Assembly (NCBI GenBank): GCA_903903935.1
Contig: CAIVAX010000570.1
Span: 1-5,261, forward strand
Reading direction: 5' to 3'
Source of the DNA: an uncultured Hyphomicrobiales bacterium
GTDB taxonomy: Bacteria > Pseudomonadota > Alphaproteobacteria > Rhizobiales > Beijerinckiaceae
DNA: 5,261 nucleotides
The position numbers and the translations under genes were made by a program. This document shows, one piece after another, positions 1-5,261 of this stretch (position 1 is the stretch's first letter; every line of letters starts with the position of its first letter). The notes under the pieces were generated by a model that made no database searches, was not told the origin of the DNA, and saw nothing but the letters and a program-made list of their open reading frames with translations.

Positions 1-416
1 AGGAATTGATTGGCACAATGCGCGCGCATGGCACCTATACGGCGCTGGTGTCGGGGGGCTTTACACTGTTCACGCAAAAGGTCGCTGCCGCGCTGGGCTT
101 TGATGAGCACAGAGGCAATCGGTTGATTGTCGAGGATGATCGCTTTGCCGGAACGGTCGCAGATCCGATTTTGGGCCGCGAGGCGAAACTCACCACGCTG
201 ATCAGCCTGCGCGATGCGCATAAGCTCTCACATGATCAGACCATGGCGGTTGGCGATGGCGCCAATGATTTGGCCATGTTGCAAGAGGCGGGGCTAGGCA
301 TTGCCTATCATGCCAAGCCCGCTGTGGCGCAAGCCGCGCATGTGCGCATTGATCATGCTGATCTGACGGCCTTGCTGTATATGCAGGGCTATAATGCTGC
401 GGACTTTAGCAAGTAA
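1..416 (+). CDS. serB: Phosphoserine phosphatase, C-terminal part (5' end outside window)
   Basis: SerB hydrolyses O-phospho-L-serine to L-serine, the last step of serine biosynthesis, in the cytoplasm. The window holds the last 137 codons in frame from base 3; bases 1-2 belong to a split codon, so the ATG and TTG codons near the left edge are internal. Visible HAD-superfamily motifs, in order, are the motif II serine in ALVSGGFT, the motif III lysine in PILGREAK, and the motif IV acidic pair in VGDGANDLAML, followed by the typical SerB ending GLGIAYHAKP and RIDHADLTALLYMQGY. The N-terminal part with the nucleophilic aspartate (DxDxT) is not in view. The gene ends in TAA at 414-416 and converges on the degP-type gene, with a shared hairpin terminator between. 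No frameshift or odd substitution is visible. Identification is firm because all three visible motifs and the C-terminal signature fit SerB. Confidence 0.95.
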   Translation, partial: ELIGTMRAHGTYTALVSGGFTLFTQKVAAALGFDEHRGNRLIVEDDRFAGTVADPILGREAKLTTLISLRDAHKLSHDQTMAVGDGANDLAMLQEAGLGIAYHAKPAVAQAAHVRIDHADLTALLYMQGYNAADFSK

Positions 417-449
417 GTTTCTCGCTCTCGCAGATGAGTGCGCCAAATA

Positions 450-475
450 AAAAGGCCCGCCTCAGCGGGCCTTTT
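450..475. terminator. Bidirectional intrinsic terminator between serB and degP
   Basis: An 11-bp perfect inverted repeat (AAAAGGCCCGC, loop CTCA, GCGGGCCTTTT) lies in the 78-base gap between the two convergent stop codons. The GC core is flanked by an A run on one side and a T run on the other, so the hairpin plus U-tract works in both directions: it starts 33 bases after the serB stop and 19 bases after the degP stop. This is the only clear factor-independent terminator in the window. Confidence 0.9.
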
Positions 476-494
476 GCTGTGGCGTTGGATTAGA

Positions 495-2042
495 TCAATC
501 AATCGGCAAAGCGACAAAGCGTTTGTCACCTGCTGCATTGGCAATCAGGAACAGAGCTGTCTTGCGGCCTGCTTCCTTGACGGATTTCATCTTGGCTGTG
601 ACATCCACTGCTTGCTTGATGGGCTCTTGGTTGATTTCAAGAATGATATCGCCCACTTGAATGCGCTTGTCGGCAGCAACCGAATTGGCCTCAACCTTGG
701 TGACAACTGCGCCATCTACTTCGCTCTTAATGTTGTAGCGCTTGCGCAAATCTGCCGACATGCCCGCAAATTCCATTCCCAAAGCTTTTTGAATGGCATT
801 TTGTGTCGGGCTTTGCGGCGGCTTGCCAGTTTCAAGCGCAGCTTGTTTCACATTGTCTTCAAGCAGGCCAATGGTGACATTGAGATCAACCGGCTTGCCA
901 TCGCGATAAATAGTGACGACGGAATCTTTGCCCACCGGCGTGCCAGCAACGATTTTGGGAAGATCGGCGGAATCCTTCACATCCTGACCATCAAATTTGA
1001 CGATCACATCGCCGGGCTTCAAGCCAGCCTTTTTGGCCGGGCCTTTTTCATCGACATCGCCTATGAGCGCACCGCGCGCTTTGCCAAGGCCGAGGCTTTC
1101 CGCCACATCATCATCCACCGATTGGATGCGCACACCCAGCCAGCCGCGGCGAGCTTCGCCATATTTCTGCAATTGATCAATGATCGGCATGACTGTGGCG
1201 GCAGGCGTTGCAAAGCCAATGCCCACCGAGCCACCCGAAGGAGAGAGAATGGCGGTGTTAATGCCAATCACTTCGCCATCCATATTGAATAGCGGGCCAC
1301 CCGAATTGCCTTTGTTGATCGACGCATCGGTCTGAATGTAATTGTCATAGGGACCGCTGTTGATGTTGCGGTTGCGCGCTGAAACAATACCGGCGGTAAC
1401 TGTGCCGCCCAGACCAAAGGGATTGCCGACAGCCAGCACCCAATCGCCAACCCGGGCTTTGCTGCTATTGCCGAATTTGACGGCCTTGAGGGGCTTCTCC
1501 GGCTTGACGCGCAGGACGGCCACATCAACCTTGGGATCCTTGCCGATCAATTCCGCCTTTAGGCGCTGACCATCCGTGAAGATCACCGTAATCTCAGTGG
1601 CATCAGCGATCACGTGATTATTGGTGATGACAATGCCGCTGGAGTCGATGACAAAGCCCGAGCCCAGAGAATTGCCGCCGCCGCCGCGGCGTTGTTGAGG
1701 CGGCGCATTATTGCCGCCATCTTCCTGCTGACGACGCTTGAAGAATTCGTCGAACAGATCGTCAAACGGTGTGCCTTGCGGAATATTGGGCGTGGTGGCC
1801 TGGCGCCGCTCGGGGGCGGCTTGCGAGGCTGAAATATTGACCACGGCATCGCTGACGCTTTCCGCCAGATCGGCCAGACTATCGGGGCCTTTGGCTTGTG
1901 CCGGAGAGAAGGGGGCAAGCGGAGCCCAGAGGCTCAGCGCCAAACCAGCGACCAATAGGCTGCGACCCAGAAATGGGCGGATGCTGCGGCCTGGCTTAGT
2001 GTGAAACTGCCCATTGGGCAGGTTTGCTTCGTTGATAGCCAT
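495..2042 (-). CDS. degP: Do-family (DegP/HtrA-type) periplasmic serine protease with two PDZ domains
   Basis: This is an envelope protease/chaperone that degrades or refolds damaged exported proteins. With the start at 2042 it has 515 residues. A basic n-region of about 27 residues precedes a hydrophobic core and a likely signal peptidase I site after AQA (about residue 50). The trypsin-like domain (about 60-290) carries the full triad: His143 in TNNHVI, Asp173 in KVDVAVL and Ser247 in GNSGGPL. A Gln/Gly-rich segment around 104-124 sits where the regulatory LA loop lies in DegP, and no cysteine is present, so the disulfide of E. coli DegP is absent. PDZ1 spans about 298-392 (starting GWLGVRIQSV) and PDZ2 about 417-515. 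The start was chosen for AGGAGA 8 bases upstream and a normal signal peptide; an ATG at 2093 with GGAGG upstream is a real alternative. It follows hflC on the same strand. DegQ/MucD-like names would fit equally well; the family is certain, the exact symbol less so. Confidence 0.93.
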   Translation of the reverse strand: MAINEANLPNGQFHTKPGRSIRPFLGRSLLVAGLALSLWAPLAPFSPAQAKGPDSLADLAESVSDAVVNISASQAAPERRQATTPNIPQGTPFDDLFDEFFKRRQQEDGGNNAPPQQRRGGGGNSLGSGFVIDSSGIVITNNHVIADATEITVIFTDGQRLKAELIGKDPKVDVAVLRVKPEKPLKAVKFGNSSKARVGDWVLAVGNPFGLGGTVTAGIVSARNRNINSGPYDNYIQTDASINKGNSGGPLFNMDGEVIGINTAILSPSGGSVGIGFATPAATVMPIIDQLQKYGEARRGWLGVRIQSVDDDVAESLGLGKARGALIGDVDEKGPAKKAGLKPGDVIVKFDGQDVKDSADLPKIVAGTPVGKDSVVTIYRDGKPVDLNVTIGLLEDNVKQAALETGKPPQSPTQNAIQKALGMEFAGMSADLRKRYNIKSEVDGAVVTKVEANSVAADKRIQVGDIILEINQEPIKQAVDVTAKMKSVKEAGRKTALFLIANAAGDKRFVALPID

Positions 2043-2252
2043 GATCTGCGTCTCCTGATCTGTCCGGTCGCCGGGTCTCATGCAAGTCTGCATTCTACCT
2101 CCAGCCTGCATCTAGAGCCTAATGTGAAACTGAACAGGGGTGATTGTCCAGTTTACTGTTGCCAGAGAAAGGGTGCGAAAGAACTTGTGCAATTCAAACC
2201 TTTGCCGATTGGTTAAGGTCTAGCTGCTTGCTCGCTCACTTTTTCCCCTATT
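2043..2252 (-). other. Intergenic region between hflC and degP
   Basis: This gap, starting next to the hflC stop and running to the chosen degP start, is far longer than the others on this strand, which suggests that degP has its own control signals. It holds the inverted repeat at 2127-2154, an AGGAGA ribosome site at 2051-2056 for the ATG at 2042, and a GGAGG at 2098-2102 for the ATG at 2093. A TAGAAT at 2092-2097 resembles a -10 box but has no -35 partner at normal spacing and overlaps the second ribosome site, so I do not call a promoter. A TGGACA at 2145-2150, inside the inverted repeat, resembles a -35 but lacks a good -10. No hairpin with a U-tract follows hflC, so read-through from hflC into degP is possible. 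Confidence 0.5.
2127..2154 (-). repeat. Inverted repeat upstream of degP, possible operator or RNA hairpin
   Basis: On the minus strand, arms AAACTGGACA and TGTTCAGTTT are separated by the 8-base spacer ATCACCCC. As DNA the arms match at 9 of 10 positions. In minus-strand RNA the odd position is a G-U wobble, so the stem pairs over all 10 positions, whereas RNA from the plus strand would have an A-C mismatch. There is no proper U-tract, so it is not a standard terminator. It could be a regulator-binding palindrome or a leader structure for degP; I do not recognise a specific regulator. Confidence 0.4.
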
Positions 2253-3143
2253 TTACTTAGCCTTGCCTCCGTCAGGATTGACGAAGAATCTGAAAAAGCT
2301 GGAATTGGGATTAAGGATCAATCGTGTGTCCTGATTTTTCATGCTGGCTTCATAGGCTTGCATGGAGCGATAAAAGGCGAAGAAATCCGCGTCCTTGCCA
2401 TAGGCTTCGGCAAAGATTCGATTGCGCTCGGCATCGCCTTCACCGCGTATTTGGTCGGCTTGGCGCTGGGCCTCAGCGCGCAGCACCACCACATCGCGAT
2501 CAGCCTTGGCGGTGATGCGTTGGGATTGTTCAGAACCCTGAGCGCGGAATTCGGCCGCTTCACGCGCACGCTCGGTTTGCATGCGGCTAAACACCTTTTC
2601 CGAAATCTGACGCGGCAGATCAGCGCGGCGAATGCGAACGTCAATCACTGAGACGCCAAATTTGCTCGCCTCTTGATCCACCTGCGCTCTGATTTTGGAC
2701 ATGAGAACGGCGCGATTATCACGCACGATCTGCATCATATTGGCTTCACCCAACACACGCCGCACGGCTGAGTTGAGGACAGAGCCCAATTGATTATTGC
2801 CGCGCTGAATGGTGCCCACCGATTGATAAAAGGTGAGAGCATCGACAATGCGATAGCGCAAAAAGGCATCCACCTCGATGCGATTATTGTCGGCCGCCAA
2901 GACTTCCTGCTTGTCGGTTTCCAGATCCAAAGTGCGCTTGTCAAACATGACAACGTTTTCGAGGAACGGAACTTTGAAATGCAGGCCAGGATCACTGACC
3001 AAAGCGCGGCCGGGCACAGGCTCACCCAAGCGCAGCACCAAAGCTTGTTGGTTCTGGCCGATGGTGAAAACAGATCCGCCGGTGACAATGATCAGGGCGA
3101 TGACGAAGATGGATGCAAACAATCCGAAGGTTGAGCTACGCAT
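2253..3143 (-). CDS. hflC: HflC, SPFH-domain membrane protein of the FtsH modulator complex
   Basis: HflC pairs with HflK. In E. coli the two form a large SPFH assembly around the inner-membrane AAA protease FtsH and modulate its activity; ftsH is not in this window. The 296-residue protein begins with one membrane segment (about residues 5-28), then the SPFH domain, starting near GQNQQALVLRLGEP. The family motif RADLPRQISEKVFSRMQTER is at 173-192. A charged, Ala/Glu/Arg-rich coiled-coil region follows to about 245 (GEGDAERNRIFAEAYGKD), then DFFAFYRSMQAYEASM and the C-terminal LILNPNSSFFRFF. E. coli HflC is about 334 residues, so this is slightly short but complete. The start ATG shares its A with the TGA of hflK (TGATG), and AGGGA lies 8 bases upstream, so translation is probably coupled. 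Nothing is missing or broken. Confidence 0.96.
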   Translation of the reverse strand: MRSSTFGLFASIFVIALIIVTGGSVFTIGQNQQALVLRLGEPVPGRALVSDPGLHFKVPFLENVVMFDKRTLDLETDKQEVLAADNNRIEVDAFLRYRIVDALTFYQSVGTIQRGNNQLGSVLNSAVRRVLGEANMMQIVRDNRAVLMSKIRAQVDQEASKFGVSVIDVRIRRADLPRQISEKVFSRMQTERAREAAEFRAQGSEQSQRITAKADRDVVVLRAEAQRQADQIRGEGDAERNRIFAEAYGKDADFFAFYRSMQAYEASMKNQDTRLILNPNSSFFRFFVNPDGGKAK

Positions 3144-4291
3144 CAGCGTGTTCCCTGATTGGTTGGAGCGGAAGCCGGAGCTTTGGGAACCTCGATTGGA
3201 CTGAGGGGGAGATAGGGCACGACGCCTTGTCCGCCTTGTTGATCGATGATGATTTTGCCCGATGAGGCCAGCACGCGCTCCATGGATTCAATATACATGC
3301 GCTCGCGTGTGACGGCCGGCGCATTCTTGTATTGGGTATAGATCTGATCAAAGCGGGAGGCCTGACCGCGCGCTTCCGCGACCGTCTGTTCGCGATAACC
3401 TTCTGCCTCTTGCTTGATACGCTCAGCCGCACCGCGTGCTTCAGGCACAACGCGATTGGCATAGGCCTCAGCCTCATTGCGCAAACGGTCCTGATCTTGC
3501 TGGGCGGCTGTCACATCCCGGAAAGCAGCAATGACTTGCTCGGGAGGATCGACCGAGAGCAATTGCACCTGCAGAACCAGCACACCGGCGCGATAATCAT
3601 TGAGCACTTTTTGAATGAGATCTTGCGCGGCAGGCTCAATCACTTTGCGCTCTGCTGTCAAAATGCGTTGGATGGGCGTGCGGCCAACAATTTCGCGCAT
3701 GGCGCTTTCCGCCACAGCTTTCACCGTCTCGGGAGGATTGCGCACATTGAATGCATAATCTTCCGGCTTCATGGGGTCGATCTGCCAGATGACGCGGAAC
3801 TTCACATCGGCAATATTTTCATCGCCGGTCAGCATCAGGCTTTCTTCGGGCACTTCAATCTGCGAAGCCGTGTTCAGGCGCCGTGAATCTTCGCGGGTGA
3901 TAAAGCCAATGTCGGTGCCATTGCGATCTGTCACGGCGAGTTTGGTGACAGAGCCAATGGGATAGGGCCAATTGTAATTCAGGCCGGAGGTGGTGCGCTT
4001 TTCAAAGCGACCAAAGACCATGTTCAGGCCGACCTCATTGGGCGCCACTGTATAAAAGCCGCTCGCCAGCCAAGCACCGAGGGCCAGAACGAGAAACAGC
4101 ACGATCATTGAGGGACCGGGCAGATCCGATCCTTGATTGCGCATGGCCTGACGCAATTTATCTTGGCCACGGCGCAGCAGCTCTTCAAGGTCTGGCGGAT
4201 TGTTATTGCCGCCCGAGGGGCCTTGTCCCCAGGGTCCTTGATTGCCCGGTTTCCAAGGTCCACCACCGCCAGATTGATTATTCCAGGGCAT
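3143..4291 (-). CDS. hflK: HflK, SPFH-domain membrane protein of the FtsH modulator complex
   Basis: HflK is the partner of HflC in the inner-membrane SPFH assembly that modulates FtsH. The 382-residue protein opens with a Gly/Pro/Asn/Trp-rich cytoplasmic tail (about residues 1-33, MPWNNQSGGGGPW), typical of HflK, then a short charged helix (PDLEELLRRGQDKLRQAM) and one membrane segment at about 61-82. The SPFH domain follows to about 260, with the motif PPEQVIAAFRDVTAAQQDQD at 249-268 and a coiled coil rich in Ala, Glu and Arg to about 313 (YANRVVPEARG, AERIKQEAEGYREQ). A Pro/Ala-rich tail ends the protein. The start is supported by AGAGGA 4 bases upstream. It lies 81 bases after folA; I found no convincing promoter in that gap. 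Its stop overlaps the hflC start by one base. Length is close to the E. coli protein (about 419), with the difference in the low-complexity ends. Confidence 0.96.
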   Translation of the reverse strand: MPWNNQSGGGGPWKPGNQGPWGQGPSGGNNNPPDLEELLRRGQDKLRQAMRNQGSDLPGPSMIVLFLVLALGAWLASGFYTVAPNEVGLNMVFGRFEKRTTSGLNYNWPYPIGSVTKLAVTDRNGTDIGFITREDSRRLNTASQIEVPEESLMLTGDENIADVKFRVIWQIDPMKPEDYAFNVRNPPETVKAVAESAMREIVGRTPIQRILTAERKVIEPAAQDLIQKVLNDYRAGVLVLQVQLLSVDPPEQVIAAFRDVTAAQQDQDRLRNEAEAYANRVVPEARGAAERIKQEAEGYREQTVAEARGQASRFDQIYTQYKNAPAVTRERMYIESMERVLASSGKIIIDQQGGQGVVPYLPLSPIEVPKAPASAPTNQGTR

Positions 4292-4295
4292 AATT

Positions 4296-4301
4296 TCCTC
4301 T
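4296..4301 (-). promoter_or_regulatory. Ribosome binding site of hflK
   Basis: AGAGGA on the minus strand lies 4 bases before the hflK ATG at 4291. It is the best-placed ribosome site among the minus-strand genes and fixes the hflK start. Confidence 0.6.
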
Positions 4302-4372
4302 TAAGTTGACTCGCAGACGGATTGTGACCCGTTGGCGCATTGAAATTTAACTAAGCACGTCAGGGCCGATTT

Positions 4373-4948
4373 TCAATCTTTGCCCGATGATTTGTCTTGT
4401 CCAATCGGTTTTGTCCCGCCCAATCGGTGGCGGGCATATTCAATAAAGTCATAAGGAGCCTCATCCCCTGGACCTGGCGTTTGCGGCACATGTGCCACTT
4501 GCTGCCAATGTGCGGGGTCAATGTCGGGAAAAAAGGCATCGCCCGGACGCTCCAGAGCAACCTCGGTTAGATAAATATAATCAGCAATCCCAATGGTTTG
4601 GCGGTAAATCTCGGCGCCTCCGGCAATCATCACCTCGCTTGCGCCCATGGCTAAGGCTCGCGCTTTGGCCAGGTCTAGGCCTGCGGCGAGGTCATGAGCG
4701 ACAAGCACATTGTCGCGCTGCCAGTGGCGATCACGGGTGATGACGATGGTTTCGCGACCCGGCAGGGGGCGGCCAATCGAGTCGAAGGTCTTGCGTCCCA
4801 TCACCATGGGCTTGCCCAGAGTGAGGGCTTTGAAATGTTTCAAATCGCCAGACAGCCGCCACAGCAGCTTATTATCGCCGCCAATGACGCCCTTCTGCGC
4901 CCTTGCGGCAATCAGGCTGAAGTGTGGATTCATCTTATTTAAGCTCAT
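4373..4948 (-). CDS. folA: Dihydrofolate reductase
   Basis: FolA reduces dihydrofolate to tetrahydrofolate with NADPH in the cytoplasm, restoring the cofactor consumed by the ThyA reaction encoded just upstream. The 191 residues carry the family signatures: FSLIAARAQKGVIG at the N-terminus, LLWRLSGDLKHFK with the catalytic acidic residue Asp35 (Asp27 in E. coli), GKPMVMGRKTFDSIGRPLPGR, VMIAGGAEIY of the cofactor site, and YLTEVALERPGDAFFPDID. The residue before Trp30 is leucine where most family members have proline. The protein is longer than the usual roughly 160 residues because of a short N-terminal lead, an insertion-like PQTPGPGDEAP segment and a tail of about 18 residues after EYARHR that contains a 19-base tandem duplication. 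The ATG at 4948 was chosen because it sits 19 bases after thyA; the in-frame ATG at 4933 is also possible, and neither has a good ribosome site. Translation may depend on coupling to thyA. Confidence 0.95.
   Translation of the reverse strand: MSLNKMNPHFSLIAARAQKGVIGGDNKLLWRLSGDLKHFKALTLGKPMVMGRKTFDSIGRPLPGRETIVITRDRHWQRDNVLVAHDLAAGLDLAKARALAMGASEVMIAGGAEIYRQTIGIADYIYLTEVALERPGDAFFPDIDPAHWQQVAHVPQTPGPGDEAPYDFIEYARHRLGGTKPIGQDKSSGKD
4391..4428 (-). repeat. 19-base tandem duplication in the 3' end of folA
   Basis: Two directly adjacent 19-base copies (4391-4409 and 4410-4428) match at 16 of 19 positions; on the plus strand both begin TTTGTC and end CCAATCGGT. As 19 is not a multiple of three, the second copy is read in a different frame from the first, giving RLGGTK and then PIGQDK in the FolA tail. 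Confidence 0.8.
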
Positions 4949-4968
4949 AGCGCCATGATCTGGGTCAT
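4945..4968 (-). other. Seven-codon reading frame bridging thyA stop and folA start
   Basis: An ATG overlaps the thyA TGA (TGATG, 4970-4966) and opens a frame coding MTQIMAL, whose TGA (4947-4945) overlaps the folA ATG as ATGA. The frame therefore links both genes by stop/start overlaps. No ribosome site precedes it. It may be a coupling device or chance; I do not claim a functional peptide. Confidence 0.25.
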
Positions 4969-5261
4969 CAGACCGCGACAGGCGCGCGGATGAGCGGATG
5001 GGGATCGTAATTCTCGATCACAATGTCCTCAAAGCGAAAATCGAAAATGGATTTGACAGAAGGATTAAGTCGCAATTGCGGCAGAGGTCTTGGCTCGCGC
5101 GTCAATTGCAGGTGCACTTGCTCAAGATGGTTGAGATAAATATGTGCATCGCCAAAGCTGTGCACGAAGTCACCCGCTTGCAGGCCACTCACATGCGCAA
5201 TCATCTGGGTGAGTAGGGCATAGCTGGCAATGTTGAAGGGCACGCCCAGAAAAATATCAGC
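4968..5261 (-). CDS. thyA: Thymidylate synthase, C-terminal part (5' end outside window)
   Basis: ThyA methylates dUMP to dTMP using methylene-tetrahydrofolate, releasing dihydrofolate that the adjacent FolA recycles. The last 97 codons are present; the frame is open to the right edge and begins [17 protein letters not shown], so the GTG at 5243 is internal and not a start. Visible family features are the aspartate of DIFLG and asparagine of PFNIASY, which contact the nucleotide in the known enzymes, the His and Tyr of DAHIYLNH, the [11 protein letters not shown] segment, and the C-terminus [23 protein letters not shown], which ends like E. coli ThyA. The active-site cysteine lies upstream and is not in view. 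The stop is 19 bases before the folA start, consistent with co-transcription. This is the classical folate-dependent ThyA, not the flavin-dependent ThyX. Confidence 0.96.
   Translation of the reverse strand, partial: ADIFLGVPFNIASYALLTQMIAHVSGLQAGDFVHSFGDAHIYLNHLEQVHLQLTREPRPLPQLRLNPSVKSIFDFRFEDIVIENYDPHPLIRAPVAV

Noticed and set aside
438..1292. 284-codon open frame on the plus strand opposite the degP-type gene
   Set aside because: It lies wholly within the antisense of a gene with a complete catalytic triad and PDZ domains, begins inside the shared terminator region, and its translation shows no recognisable domain. It is a shadow frame.
1674..1691. Run of GCC/GCG triplets in degP as a possible phase-variable repeat
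   Set aside because: It encodes a short Arg/Gly linker near the protease LA loop; changes would be in triplets and leave the frame intact, and the run is short. It is ordinary low-complexity coding.
2092..2097. TAGAAT resembling a -10 promoter box upstream of degP
   Set aside because: No -35 element is found at 16-18 bases, and the bases overlap the GGAGG-ATG start region, which explains them better.
3332..3886. 184-codon open frame on the plus strand opposite hflK
   Set aside because: The translation is antisense to the conserved SPFH and coiled-coil region of hflK and has no family features or good ribosome site.
4292..4372. Possible promoter or heat-shock element in the folA-hflK gap
   Set aside because: I looked for sigma70-like and alphaproteobacterial heat-shock-like pairs and found only weak partial matches, so no promoter is called.

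Overview
The window is a stretch of bacterial housekeeping chromosome, most likely from an alphaproteobacterium and probably of the Hyphomicrobiales (Rhizobiales) type. That placement rests on protein motifs (SerB C-terminus, HflK/HflC, a Do-type protease) and on the gene order thyA-folA-hflK-hflC-degP converging on serB, which I recall as common in that group. It is inference from memory, not a database result. Base composition looks moderate rather than the very high GC of many relatives; I did not compute it.

Layout, left to right: the 3' part of serB (plus strand, cut by the left edge), a strong hairpin terminator shared with the opposing gene, then five minus-strand genes read from right to left. 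In transcription order these are thyA (3' part only, cut by the right edge), folA, hflK, hflC and a degP/htrA-type protease. thyA and folA are 19 bases apart, folA and hflK 81 apart, hflK and hflC overlap by one base, and degP follows hflC after a 209-base gap holding an inverted repeat. Spacing suggests a thyA-folA unit, a tightly coupled hflK-hflC unit, and a degP that may have its own expression signals.

How the genes work together: ThyA makes dTMP and releases dihydrofolate, which FolA reduces back to tetrahydrofolate, so the first pair is one metabolic cycle. HflK and HflC are membrane SPFH proteins that in E. coli assemble around the FtsH protease; DegP degrades or refolds damaged envelope proteins. 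Together the last three form a membrane and periplasmic protein quality-control block. SerB, the last step of serine synthesis, is unrelated apart from sharing the terminator.

I see no mobile element, CRISPR array, RNA gene or novel system here. The observations worth a second look are small: a 19-base tandem duplication that changed the frame of the FolA tail, a leucine at a FolA position that is usually proline, a seven-codon reading frame linking the thyA stop to the folA start, competing start sites for degP, and an inverted repeat upstream of degP.
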